A stretch of DNA of 64,000 nt from Ktedonobacterales bacterium (GTDB lineage: Bacteria; Chloroflexota; Ktedonobacteria; Ktedonobacterales; DATBGS01). The DNA lies in assembly GCA_036557285.1 (NCBI GenBank), contig DATBHW010000005.1, forward strand, positions 62,001-126,000, written 5' to 3'. Both the position numbers and the translations under genes were made by a program. The notes beneath the pieces are model-generated. The model worked only from the letters and a program-made list of their open reading frames with translations. It was not told the DNA's origin and did no database searches. Of the stretch, positions 1-8,381 are shown piece after piece; within the stretch, counting starts at the first letter, position 1; the number at the start of each line of letters is the position of its first letter.

Positions 1-508
1 GCACCATCGCGCGAACCTCCTGTGCGTAGGCGCTTGTCCAGCTATCGGCATTTGCATTGCTCGCCTGCTGATAGATGACCTCAGCGCCGCGCACCAGGTC
101 CAGATCGAATTGCAGAAGCTGGCGCAGTGTCATCAATTCCTGGCGAAACCGGCCCCAGATGCGGTCAGCAGTTGGCACAGCCATGCCTCGGACACGTCCC
201 TCCAGGTCAGCAATCTCCTGCTGCAAGTCGCGGATACCCTGGACAGCCGCCAGCGCCTCTCGCGGCGGGTCGGGATTTTCGCGTGTCAGCGGCGGAATAT
301 GCCGCACTTGATACTCGCCCGCCAGGGTCATCAAGCAAGTAACCGCATCGCTGAGATAGCCGCTGGCTTTGCCGCGCACCAGAAGATCATCAGAGCGCGC
401 CTGGTTCTGCGTGTTATAAAAGTTGTAGCCAAAGCCGGAGAGCGCCAGTTGCAGCGCCTGCACCACCGGATCGTTGGATAGACCGCCACCCGGAGGGTAC
501 ATGTTCAT
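1..508 (-). CDS. Unknown protein, downstream partner of SPFH protein (partial, runs off window)
   Basis: An open frame reads on the minus strand from ATG at 508 to the window edge with no stop, about 169 codons. The start overlaps the SPFH gene stop as ATGA, so the two are translationally coupled. The visible part starts MNMYPPGGG, is mostly helical and charged (a stretch around residues 85-115 has the heptad look of a coiled coil), and has no membrane segment or motif I recognise. The coupling suggests that it works with the SPFH protein. Function unknown; the C-terminus lies outside the window. Confidence 0.7.
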   Translation of the reverse strand, partial: MNMYPPGGGLSNDPVVQALQLALSGFGYNFYNTQNQARSDDLLVRGKASGYLSDAVTCLMTLAGEYQVRHIPPLTRENPDPPREALAAVQGIRDLQQEIADLEGRVRGMAVPTADRIWGRFRQELMTLRQLLQFDLDLVRGAEVIYQQASNANADSWTSAYAQEVRAMV

Positions 509-1380
509 TGGCTCGCCTGCCTTGGATGCGCCTGTGGGGCTGGCGCTGAATTGCCAGCAGAGACCGCTGCACCGATTTGAGCAGTTGAAAGCGTCGGCAT
601 GGCCGCCATAGTAAAGGGCTGCCCAACCGCCATATTGGGCGCAGAGATGATGCCGTGCTGCGCCATCAACATCGCCGTGTAATAGCGTACTGCCTCAACC
701 TCGCTCAAGCCAAATGCCTTGAGCGAAATCAACGAGCGCATACGCTCGTCGCGTGGATAGACCAGCACCTTCACCGTATCCAGGCTAATACCATAGCCCT
801 GCAAAAACTGCTGGAGATGCTGAAAAACGATCTGCGTCAGATCATGAATCTTTTCATTCACCGACTCCAACGGCGTGACTTGAACGATCTGGTTGATCGC
901 CTGCTCGACTACTGGCCCCGCATAGACATTCACCTCAGCCGTCGTCAGCGTGTGGCCGCGATAGGGCATATGCTGCACCAGACGCATCGCGTCTTGCTGG
1001 CTGTTGACGTGGATATAATAATCCACATCGTAGCTCATCTCGGCCATCTCGCGCGAGAGCGCAAAACCAGTCGTTTTCACCACCAGCTTAGCGCGGTTGA
1101 TGTACAGCGCCTCATACTGCCAGGGACTTTGACCATCATAGAAGGCCCGCTGGAAGGAACCCAGGAGCGGCTTTTCAGGCGTCACGACGGGGTACTGGCC
1201 GGTCTCATAAATATAGATAACCGCTCCCCGTGATTTCAGGACACAAAAGTGGTTACTCTCCACCGTCAGAAGTGAACCGCTCACAATGTCGTTTCTGGGA
1301 TAATGCCAGAGGAGTACCTCTGGCCCCATCACCTCTTCGCCGTCAGGAAGAAGCGTAGAAATAACGTGACCGATAGCCAT
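505..1380 (-). CDS. SPFH-domain protein (virion-core-like family)
   Basis: A 291-residue protein preceded by GGGAGG nine bases before ATG. It has no signal peptide or N-terminal membrane anchor. Residues about 25-215 look like the SPFH/band-7 fold of the soluble YdjI-type family: an N-terminal beta-rich part, then a helical part whose 'AFGLSEVEAVRYYTAMLM' stretch matches the end of SPFH helices. The tail (about 240-291) is rich in Ala, Pro and Met and probably disordered. SPFH proteins form membrane-associated oligomeric scaffolds, but the client here is unknown. It is coupled by ATGA to the next gene. The family call rests on overall pattern, not a diagnostic residue. Confidence 0.65.
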   Translation of the reverse strand: MAIGHVISTLLPDGEEVMGPEVLLWHYPRNDIVSGSLLTVESNHFCVLKSRGAVIYIYETGQYPVVTPEKPLLGSFQRAFYDGQSPWQYEALYINRAKLVVKTTGFALSREMAEMSYDVDYYIHVNSQQDAMRLVQHMPYRGHTLTTAEVNVYAGPVVEQAINQIVQVTPLESVNEKIHDLTQIVFQHLQQFLQGYGISLDTVKVLVYPRDERMRSLISLKAFGLSEVEAVRYYTAMLMAQHGIISAPNMAVGQPFTMAAMPTLSTAQIGAAVSAGNSAPAPQAHPRQASQ

Positions 1381-1463
1381 ACCCAGATTCCTCCCTTGAA
1401 ACCTACACTATACTCGGCAGCAATGCCTATTTCTAGTATAGCAGGCGAATCAAGCGGGGAACT

Positions 1464-2951
1464 CTAGTCGTATTTCGTCCAGACGCTCTTCACCTCGGTG
1501 TACAATTCCAGCGCGGCATGGCCGTGTTCGCGCCCGTAGCCGCTCTGTTTATAACCGCCAAAAGGCGAAGCCGCGTCAAAGACGTTGTAGCAGTTAATCC
1601 AGACTGTGCCTGCTTTGAGCAGCGAAGCCAGCTTATGCGCCTTGCCCAGATCGCGTGTCCAGATGCCCGCCGCCAGGCCATAGGGGCTGTTATTGGCGCG
1701 TTCGGCTACTTCCTCCAGCCCCTCAAATGGCAGAACAACCACCACCGGCCCAAAAATCTCCTCGCGCGCAACTGTCATCTCATCGGTGACGCCGCTGAAG
1801 ACGGTTGGCTCGACAAAATAGCCGCCTTCCAGACCGTCGCCAGCAGCGCGCTTGCCGCCTGATACTGGCTTCGCGCCTTCGCGCAGACCGCTCTCGATAT
1901 AGCCCAACACTGTCTGCATCTGACTTTCCGAGACAACCGGTCCCATCTGCACCTTCGGGTCCAGTCCATTGCCCAGCGTCGTCTTGCGCGCCCGATCTGC
2001 CAGCCGCTCGGTCAATTCCTCAGCAATAGAACGCTCGGCGAAAAGGCGCGAGCCAGCCGTACAAACCTGGCCCTGGTTGTAGAAAATCGCGTTGAACGCG
2101 CCCCTGACGGCTCCCTCCAGATCAGCGTCGGGTAGGACGATATTAGGCGACTTGCCGCCCAGTTCCAGCGAAACCCGTTTCACAGTATCAACCGACTCCC
2201 GCGCAATCTGCTTGCCCACTTCGGTTGAGCCGGTGAAGGCAATCTTATCTACTTCGGGATGCCGCACCAGCGCACTGCCCACCCGCGAACCTGGGCCGGT
2301 AATAATATTCACTACGCCTTCAGGAAAACCGGCTTCCAGCGCCAGTTCGCCAACGCGCAGCGCCGTCAGCGGCGTGGGGCCAGCCGGTTTCAAGATCATT
2401 GTGCATCCCGCCGCCAACGCGGGAGCCAGTTTCCAAGACGCCATGACAATCGGAAAGTTCCAAGGGATAATCAGGCCGCAAACACCAACCGGCTCGCGCA
2501 GCGTGTAGTTGAGGATGCCCGGAGCCGAGACAGGGACTGTGTTGCCCTCAAGCTTTGTCGGCCAGCCCGCGTAGTAGCGAAAATGATCAATGGCAATCGC
2601 CACCTCGACGCCCGCAATCCTGCGCACCTTACCGCCATCAACCGTCTCCAGTTCTGTCAGTTCCTCGAAGTGCTGTTCCATCAGATCGGCCAGCCTCCAG
2701 AGCAGCTTGCTGCGCTCCGCAGGGGCGATCTTGCGCCAGGGGCCGGTAAAAGCCGCGCGCGCCGCTTTGACTGCCTTATCCACATCCTCAACGCCCGCAG
2801 AAGCTATGTGTGTCAGCACCTCGCCCGTCGCGGGATTGCGCGTCTCATAGGTTTCGCCCGAAAGAGCCTCGGCCCACTGCCCTCCAATAAGCAGTTTCTT
2901 CTTTCCATCCAGAAATTGCGACACCTCTTGCCGCATTGCAATAGTCGCCAT
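1464..2951 (-). CDS. NAD(P)-dependent aldehyde dehydrogenase
   Basis: This 495-residue protein has the normal length for the ALDH superfamily and oxidises an aldehyde to a carboxylic acid in the cytoplasm. Visible catalytic elements are PWNFP with Asn165, Lys188 in MILKPA, the general base Glu263 in LELGGKSP, and the nucleophile Cys297 in NQGQVCTAG. The C-terminal PFGGYKQSGYGRE motif is typical of the betaine/phenylacetaldehyde-type group. AAGGAG lies ten bases before ATG. It stands alone, so the substrate cannot be assigned from context. Confidence 0.93.
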   Translation of the reverse strand: MATIAMRQEVSQFLDGKKKLLIGGQWAEALSGETYETRNPATGEVLTHIASAGVEDVDKAVKAARAAFTGPWRKIAPAERSKLLWRLADLMEQHFEELTELETVDGGKVRRIAGVEVAIAIDHFRYYAGWPTKLEGNTVPVSAPGILNYTLREPVGVCGLIIPWNFPIVMASWKLAPALAAGCTMILKPAGPTPLTALRVGELALEAGFPEGVVNIITGPGSRVGSALVRHPEVDKIAFTGSTEVGKQIARESVDTVKRVSLELGGKSPNIVLPDADLEGAVRGAFNAIFYNQGQVCTAGSRLFAERSIAEELTERLADRARKTTLGNGLDPKVQMGPVVSESQMQTVLGYIESGLREGAKPVSGGKRAAGDGLEGGYFVEPTVFSGVTDEMTVAREEIFGPVVVVLPFEGLEEVAERANNSPYGLAAGIWTRDLGKAHKLASLLKAGTVWINCYNVFDAASPFGGYKQSGYGREHGHAALELYTEVKSVWTKYD

Positions 2952-3116
2952 ATCTTGGGTACTCCTTCGTATGAGTGATCACCGCCCTGGCAGTGGGGCG
3001 CAATCACCAATCTTCGCTTACGAGCATCCTCGTTTCCGCGTCAGCACTCAGGGATATTATATCTTCGTTATGAGCACAGGAGAAACAGAAAAAGCACGAA
3101 AAAGCGCATCGTGGGG

Positions 3117-3146
3117 TTGACACACTCATTATCTCCCAGGTATGCT
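3117..3146 (+). promoter_or_regulatory. Sigma-70-type promoter of the his operon
   Basis: TTGACA at 3117-3122 and TATGCT at 3141-3146 are separated by 18 bases. It is the only good promoter between the divergent aldehyde dehydrogenase and hisG, and predicts a transcript start near 3153. A CCCAGGT/ACCTGGG inverted repeat (3135-3141 and 3168-3174) overlaps the -10 region and could be an operator, but this is inference. I see nothing else in 2952-3116. Confidence 0.65.
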
Positions 3147-3212
3147 CTATGTAACAATCGTAACCAGACCTGGGGTATCTCCCATATTACGAGCATACAT
3201 TTCGTGTATACA

Positions 3213-3287
3213 GTGAGAGCAAAAACGCAGAGTAACAACTGCACAGCATCTAAGCTTTATAACCACCATCATCACGAACAGGGGTGA
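3213..3287 (+). CDS. Histidine leader peptide (hisL-like)
   Basis: A 24-codon ORF starting with GTG at 3213 (an in-frame GTG at 3204 is an alternative) ends at TGA 3285-3287. Codons 18-21 (3264-3275) are four consecutive histidine codons, CAC CAT CAT CAC, near the end of the peptide. It lies after the his promoter and is followed by a hairpin (3281-3324) and a strong terminator (3329-3370) before hisG. This is the arrangement of classical his attenuation, where ribosomes stall on His codons when charged tRNA-His is scarce. There is no clear Shine-Dalgarno, so the exact start is uncertain. Confidence 0.65.
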   Translation: MRAKTQSNNCTASKLYNHHHHEQG

Positions 3288-3370
3288 GGGTTGGCGGCTT
3301 ATGGCTGCACGCGCCTTCACCCCTTCAAGTAGGTAGGATGTCCAGTCTGGACATCCTACCTACGTTTTTT
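3281..3370 (+). terminator. his attenuator: anterior hairpin plus intrinsic terminator
   Basis: The terminator is a perfect 17-bp inverted repeat (arms 3329-3345 and 3347-3363) followed by G and six T (3365-3370), ending 53 bases before hisG. Just upstream GGGGTGA (3281-3287) pairs with TCACCCC (3318-3324), and its 5' arm contains the leader stop codon, so a ribosome at the end of the leader would mask it. I could not find a convincing antiterminator pairing by eye. The terminator cannot serve the divergent upstream gene, so it must act on the his transcript. Confidence 0.75.
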
Positions 3371-3423
3371 ACTCTCTGATGTATGAAGGCGCTCCCTTGT
3401 GAGAAAGGAGTAGAACACAAGCA

Positions 3424-4311
3424 ATGTTTCCAACTGAACGAGAGCAGGACGGGCAGCTTCGGCTGGCGATCCAAAAAGAAGGGCGGCTCACTGAAGACAC
3501 CCTGGCGCTGCTGCGGGCAATTGGTCTGGAATTTGAGAGCTTTGGTCGGCGCCTGTTTTCCAACTGCCGCAACTTCCCACTGTCCCTGCTCCACACCCGC
3601 ATTGACGACATTCCAGAATATGTGGCCGCTGGCACAGTAGACCTGGGCATTGTGGGGCGCAATCTGCTGCACGAAGAACAGGGTGCGGTGGAAGCACTGC
3701 TTCCGCTGAGCTTTGGCTATTGTTCGCTGGTTGTCGCCGTACCCAAAGAATCGCCGATCACCAGCGTCGAGCAGCTTGCCGGGGCAAAAATCGCTACCTC
3801 CTATCCCCACTCGGCACAGCAGTTCTTTCAAGCGCAGCAGATTCCTGTCGAGATCATCACTATCAGCGGCTCTGTGGAGGTTGCCCCGCTGCTGGGGCTT
3901 TCTGGCGCAATCGTCGATCTGACGGCAACTGGCAGTTCACTGATATTAAATGATCTTCGCCCCCTCCACACGATTTTAGAATCCGAGGCGGTACTGGCAG
4001 CCAATCCAGCGGCGCTGGCCGACCCGGCAAAGCTCGACGCCATCAACCGGCTGCTGCTGCGCATCAAGGGAGTGTTGGCAGCCAAACGCTACCGCTACGT
4101 AATGATGAACGCGCCCCGTTCTGCCCTGGAGGAGATCAAGCATATCGTGCCAGGGCTGAAGACACCCACCGTCGTACCATTGGCAGACCCGGAATGGGTA
4201 GCCGTCCATTCCGCCATACGTGAAGAGGTTTTCTGGGAAGCCATTGAAGCCCTGCGAGCGGCAGGAGCCTCTGAGATTCTCGTCTCACCTATCGAAAAAT
4301 TGGTGCTGTAG
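3424..4311 (+). CDS. hisG: ATP phosphoribosyltransferase, long form
   Basis: Catalyses the first step of histidine synthesis, joining ATP and PRPP. The 295-residue length is that of the long, hexameric HisG with a C-terminal ACT-like regulatory domain (about 212-295), so it should not need HisZ and should be inhibited by histidine. Residues about 10-210 form the bilobed catalytic part, with the PRPP-binding motif DLTATGSSL. AAAGGAG (3404-3410) lies 13 bases before ATG. First gene of the his operon, directly after the attenuator. Confidence 0.95.
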   Translation: MFPTEREQDGQLRLAIQKEGRLTEDTLALLRAIGLEFESFGRRLFSNCRNFPLSLLHTRIDDIPEYVAAGTVDLGIVGRNLLHEEQGAVEALLPLSFGYCSLVVAVPKESPITSVEQLAGAKIATSYPHSAQQFFQAQQIPVEIITISGSVEVAPLLGLSGAIVDLTATGSSLILNDLRPLHTILESEAVLAANPAALADPAKLDAINRLLLRIKGVLAAKRYRYVMMNAPRSALEEIKHIVPGLKTPTVVPLADPEWVAVHSAIREEVFWEAIEALRAAGASEILVSPIEKLVL

Positions 4312-4325
4312 AAAGAGGCTTCGTA

Positions 4326-6290
4326 ATGTTGATCGCCCGCCTGGCAGATTTACCCAAAGAAGACTATGAACGGCTCATGCGCCGCTCCAGGCAGCAGATG
4401 GAAACCATTCTGCCCAACGTTCGCGCTGTCATGAATGATGTACACGAACGCGGCGACGCGGCGCTGCGCGATTATACTCTGCGCTTCGATCATGTCCAGC
4501 TTGACAGCCTGGAAGTCTCGCCCGAAGAGATAGCTCAGGCGCCCACGCAGACAGCGCCAGAACTGTTGGCGGCGCTCAATCAGGCTTCAACAAATATCAA
4601 AACGTTCCATAAGCGCCACCTTCAGCATGAGGGCAAAGTGGACACCCAGCCAGGCGTCACTGTCTGGCGTGTCTGGCGACCCATCGAGCGCGTCGGCCTG
4701 TACATCCCCGGTGGCAAGGCGACCTATCCCTCATCGGTCCTGATGAGCGCCTTGCCCGCGCGCATCGCTGGCTGCCGTGAAATCATCCTTTGCTCGCCGC
4801 CGCGCTCCGACGGCAGCCTCTCCCCGGCGCTGCTCGCGGCTGCTTCTCTAGCCGGAGTGCAGCGCATCTTCAAGCTCGGCGGCGTCCAGGCCATTGCGGC
4901 AATGGCCTATGGTACTGAAAGCGTGCCGCGTGTCTCCAAAATCTTTGGCGCGGGCAGCGCCTACGTCGCCGCCGCCAAGCTCCTCGCTTTTGGCGAAGTG
5001 GATATTGATCTTCCGGCGGGTCCATCAGAGGTATTGATCCTGGCAGACGAGACCGCCCACCCGCGCTTTGTGGCGGCAGACCTGCTGGCACAGGCGGAAC
5101 ACGCCGAAGATTCCGCCTGCCTGCTAGTCACGACTTCCCGCACGCTGGCCGAACAGGTGTCCGTTGATGTAGAGCGCCTGACCGAACCGCTTGAAACGCG
5201 CGACAAGATTCGCGCCTCCCTGGAACGCTTTGGCGCGCTCTTGCTGGTTGAAAGCCTGGAAGAAGGCGCCGCCTTCGTCAATAGCTACGCTCCCGAACAC
5301 CTGGAGATCATTACCACCGACGATCACCGCATTCTGAGCAGCATTCAGAACGCTGGCTCCATTTTCCTGGGCAATTGGTCGCCAGAGCCTGCGGGCGATT
5401 ACGCCTCCGGCAGCAATCACACGCTGCCAACCGGCGGCTACGCTCGCATGTTTTCGCCGCTCTCCGTCGAAAGTTATGGGCGCAAGGTACAGGTGCAGGA
5501 ACTGACACGCGATGGTCTGGCACGCCTGCGAACTACCGTTGAGACTCTGGCAACGGCTGAGGGATTGCCCGCGCACCGACAATCAATCAGCGTCAGATTC
5601 GAGGAGGGCGCTGAAGGGAGCGCGCAGTTACACACATCTCAGCTTGTCCAGATTCCAGCGCAGGCGCGTTACGCCCCATCCGATGAACCACTGGCCGTCC
5701 TGCCTGCGCGTCGGGCTATCGTAGAGCGCGTGACCGCCGAGACAGAGATACAGATCACACTTACTCTGGATGGCGCTGGTCACGCCGATCTTCAGACGCC
5801 TACACCCTTCCTCAATCATCTCCTCCATGCGTTTGCCCGGCATGGCCGCTTTGACCTGAAGATCGAGGCGCGCGGTGACACCGAGATTGACGACCATCAT
5901 ACCGTTGAGGACATCGGTATTGTGCTGGGCCAGGCGCTTCAGAGCGCCCTGAGCGACAAGCGCGGCATTGCCCGTTTCGGCTCCTCCTACGCGCCGATGG
6001 ACGAGGCGCTGGCCCGCGCCGTGCTAGACATCTCTGGCCGCCCCTTCCTGGTCTACGAAGCGCCAGGCATCGCCTCCTGGGTCGGGCGCTTTGATACCGC
6101 GCTCGTAGAGGAGTTCTGGCGAGCGTTCGTCACACACGCGGCCATCACGCTCCACCTTGATTTGCTGCGTGGCCGCAACGCGCACCACGCGCTGGAGGCG
6201 CTGTTCAAGAGCGCCGGACTGGCCCTGCGCGCCGCAACGCGCGTCGGCGCCCGTGATGGCGCGATCCCCTCTACAAAGGAGGCGCTTTGA
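4326..6290 (+). CDS. hisD-hisB: HisD-HisB fusion: histidinol dehydrogenase / imidazoleglycerol-phosphate dehydratase
   Basis: One uninterrupted 654-residue ORF holds two complete enzymes. Residues 1-425 are HisD: YIPGG at 126, zinc ligand candidates Gln256, His259, Asp358 and His417, and the catalytic Glu324-His325 in YAPEHLEI. After a linker of about 35 residues, residues 461-654 are HisB (IGPD): DDHHTVED at 522-529, GRNAHH ending at 621, and the terminal IPST motif. Both halves have normal length and keep their catalytic residues, so both should be active. HisD catalyses the last and HisB a middle step of the pathway. It starts 14 bases after hisG; the stop overlaps hisH as TGATG. This fusion is not the familiar HisN-HisB one. 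Confidence 0.93.
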   Translation: MLIARLADLPKEDYERLMRRSRQQMETILPNVRAVMNDVHERGDAALRDYTLRFDHVQLDSLEVSPEEIAQAPTQTAPELLAALNQASTNIKTFHKRHLQHEGKVDTQPGVTVWRVWRPIERVGLYIPGGKATYPSSVLMSALPARIAGCREIILCSPPRSDGSLSPALLAAASLAGVQRIFKLGGVQAIAAMAYGTESVPRVSKIFGAGSAYVAAAKLLAFGEVDIDLPAGPSEVLILADETAHPRFVAADLLAQAEHAEDSACLLVTTSRTLAEQVSVDVERLTEPLETRDKIRASLERFGALLLVESLEEGAAFVNSYAPEHLEIITTDDHRILSSIQNAGSIFLGNWSPEPAGDYASGSNHTLPTGGYARMFSPLSVESYGRKVQVQELTRDGLARLRTTVETLATAEGLPAHRQSISVRFEEGAEGSAQLHTSQLVQIPAQARYAPSDEPLAVLPARRAIVERVTAETEIQITLTLDGAGHADLQTPTPFLNHLLHAFARHGRFDLKIEARGDTEIDDHHTVEDIGIVLGQALQSALSDKRGIARFGSSYAPMDEALARAVLDISGRPFLVYEAPGIASWVGRFDTALVEEFWRAFVTHAAITLHLDLLRGRNAHHALEALFKSAGLALRAATRVGARDGAIPSTKEAL

Positions 6291-6898
6291 TGATAACCAT
6301 CGTTGATTACGGCGCGGGCAACCTGCGCAGCATCTCGCGCGCCTTCCAGCATCTCGACATAGCGGCGCGCGTGGTTGATCGCCCGGAAGCTGTGGAACGG
6401 GCAGAAGCCGTCGTGCTGCCAGGCGTGGGCGCGGCGGGCGCAGCCATACGCTATCTCAAAGAAAAAGGGCTGGATGAAGCCGTGCGCGCCGCGCTTCAGC
6501 GCGGCGTCCCCTTTCTGGGCGTCTGCCTGGGGATGCAGTTGCTGTTGGGCGACCACGAAGAGGGCGATACCGCCGGGCTGGGTCTGCTGGCGGGACGCGT
6601 GCGCCGTTTTTCCGAAGGGCTAATCGTCCCACACATCGGCTGGAATCAGGTACAGCCGGTGCGCGAGACGCCCCTGTTTGCGGGTATCCCGCCTAGCGCG
6701 TACTTTTATTTCATCCATTCCTACTATACTGAACCAGCCGATGCTGCCCTGATCGCCGGGCAGACGGACTATGGCGGGCCGTATTGCAGCGTCATCGAGG
6801 CCGACAACCTTTGGGGTGTGCAGTTTCATCCCGAAAAGAGCAGCGCCAATGGGCTGCGCCTGCTGCGCAATTTTGCAAAGGTGGCCCGTCAGTGTTGA
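6290..6898 (+). CDS. hisH: Imidazole glycerol phosphate synthase, glutaminase subunit
   Basis: Class I glutamine amidotransferase of about 202 residues that supplies ammonia to HisF. The nucleophile is the Cys in GVCLGMQLLL and the catalytic His-Glu pair is in FHPEKS near the C-terminus. The start is ATG at 6290, overlapping the previous stop (TGATG), with AAGGAGG (6276-6282) seven bases upstream; an in-frame TTG at 6287 is less likely. The frame overlaps hisA by a few bases. Confidence 0.94.
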   Translation: MITIVDYGAGNLRSISRAFQHLDIAARVVDRPEAVERAEAVVLPGVGAAGAAIRYLKEKGLDEAVRAALQRGVPFLGVCLGMQLLLGDHEEGDTAGLGLLAGRVRRFSEGLIVPHIGWNQVQPVRETPLFAGIPPSAYFYFIHSYYTEPADAALIAGQTDYGGPYCSVIEADNLWGVQFHPEKSSANGLRLLRNFAKVARQC

Positions 6899-7614
6899 TT
6901 CTACCGGCGATTGATCTGCAAGAGGGGCGCTGCGTGCGACTGGTTCAAGGCGATTTTGCGCAAAGTATGCGGTTCTCAGATAATCCCGCAGCCGTCGCCA
7001 GCCGATGGCAAATAGAGGGCGCTCAATGGCTGCATGTGGTCGATCTGGATGGCGCTCGCAGCGGCGCGCAAGCTAACCTGGAACCCATCAGGCAGATTCG
7101 CAAGGCGGTTTCCATCGCTATTGAGGTAGGTGGAGGCTTGCGCGCTCTCAAAGATGTCGCCACGCTTCTGGACCTTGGCATCGAGCGCGTCATTCTAGGC
7201 ACCGCCGCGTTGAAAGATCGCGCGTTTCTGCGGGCTTGCCTGGAGCGTTGGGGCGAGCGTATCGCGGTTGGGCTGGATACCCGTAATGGGCTGGTTGCCA
7301 GCAATGGCTGGCTTGAAACCTCAACCGTTCCGGCGCTGACGCTGGCGCAAGAATTGGCGGCGGAAGGCGTGGCGCGCTTTATCTTTACCGATATTCAGCG
7401 CGATGGCATGCTCAGTGGACCAGATCTGGCGGCGCTGGCGACGCTTCTGGCAGCCGTCAACCGGCCCATCATCGCATCGGGAGGAGTCGCTTCGCTCGCT
7501 GATCTTAAGGCGCTGGCGGCGCTCGGTGTTGAAAGCACGATTGTTGGCCGCGCGCTCTATACCGGCGAAGTGAGGCTGGCAGAAGCGTTGTCAAGTACAG
7601 AAGGGATACGCTGA
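6892..7614 (+). CDS. hisA: ProFAR isomerase
   Basis: Phosphoribosylformimino-5-aminoimidazole carboxamide ribotide isomerase, 240 residues, a (beta/alpha)8 barrel. It starts [20 protein letters not shown], with catalytic Asp in PAIDL, and has [17 protein letters not shown] and IIASGGVAS phosphate-binding strands. GTG at 6892 (or TTG 6895) is chosen because AAAGGTGG lies seven bases upstream and the family N-terminus begins here; a longer frame from 6784 lies inside hisH and is not credible. Stop overlaps hisF as TGATG. Confidence 0.93.
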   Translation: MLILPAIDLQEGRCVRLVQGDFAQSMRFSDNPAAVASRWQIEGAQWLHVVDLDGARSGAQANLEPIRQIRKAVSIAIEVGGGLRALKDVATLLDLGIERVILGTAALKDRAFLRACLERWGERIAVGLDTRNGLVASNGWLETSTVPALTLAQELAAEGVARFIFTDIQRDGMLSGPDLAALATLLAAVNRPIIASGGVASLADLKALAALGVESTIVGRALYTGEVRLAEALSSTEGIR

Positions 7615-8381
7615 TGCTCACCAAACGATTGATCCCCTGCCTGGACGTGCGCGACGGGCGCGTGGTGAAGGGTGTCCAGTTCGTAGATTTACGTGACGCT
7701 GGCGATCCGGTGGAGTTGGCCGCGCGCTACAGCGACGAGGGAGCCGACGAAGTGGTTTTTCTGGATATTACGGCTTCCAGCGATAACCGCGCTACAATGC
7801 TCGATGTTGTCGAGCGCACCGCTGAGCGTGTCTTTATCCCGCTTACCGTTGGCGGCGGCATTCGCAGTGTGGACGATATTCGCGCAACACTGCGGGCGGG
7901 CGCTGATAAAATATCGCTCAACACCGCCGCCATTGCCTCACCCAAACTGCTCCGCCTGGGCGCTGAGGCATTCGGCTGCCAGTGCATTGTGCTGGCGATT
8001 GATGCCCGGCGCAACAATGCCACACCCTCCGGCTGGGAGGTCTTCAGTCACGGAGGCCGCCAGGCAACTGGGCTGGACGCGCTGGCCTGGGCAGAGCAGG
8101 GCGCGACGCTGGGCGCAGGCGAGATTCTGCTGACCAGCATGGACCACGACGGCGCTCAAGAAGGCTACGACCTGGCGCTCACCGCAGCGATAGCCGGAGC
8201 CGTTTCCATTCCAGTCATCGCTTCAGGCGGCGTAGGCACGCTCGAACACCTTTATGAAGGGCTGACAATTGGCAAAGCCAGCGCCGTCCTGGCCGCATCC
8301 ATCTTCCACTTTGGCACATTCTCTCTCTGCCAGGCGAAAACCTATCTTCAAGAGAAAGGGGTAGCTATCCGGCCATGCTAA
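7614..8381 (+). CDS. hisF: Imidazole glycerol phosphate synthase, cyclase subunit
   Basis: A 255-residue (beta/alpha)8 barrel that uses ammonia from HisH to make imidazole glycerol phosphate and AICAR. Catalytic Asp residues are visible in [14 protein letters not shown] and [15 protein letters not shown]; phosphate-binding glycines are in VGGGIRS and VIASGGVG. The start ATG shares one base with the hisA stop (TGATG), showing tight coupling. The 3' end overlaps hisI by seven bases. Confidence 0.95.
   Translation: MLTKRLIPCLDVRDGRVVKGVQFVDLRDAGDPVELAARYSDEGADEVVFLDITASSDNRATMLDVVERTAERVFIPLTVGGGIRSVDDIRATLRAGADKISLNTAAIASPKLLRLGAEAFGCQCIVLAIDARRNNATPSGWEVFSHGGRQATGLDALAWAEQGATLGAGEILLTSMDHDGAQEGYDLALTAAIAGAVSIPVIASGGVGTLEHLYEGLTIGKASAVLAASIFHFGTFSLCQAKTYLQEKGVAIRPC

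Noticed and set aside
655-1233. Long + strand ORF opposite the SPFH gene
   Set aside because: It is the antisense shadow of a well-supported gene with a ribosome-binding site and has no recognisable protein features.
2259-2978. 239-codon + strand ORF opposite the aldehyde dehydrogenase
   Set aside because: Antisense frame of a gene with complete ALDH motifs; arises from GC-rich codon use.
6784-6891. N-terminal extension of hisA
   Set aside because: It overlaps hisH by over 100 bases and lies before the conserved family N-terminus; GTG 6892 has a ribosome-binding site.
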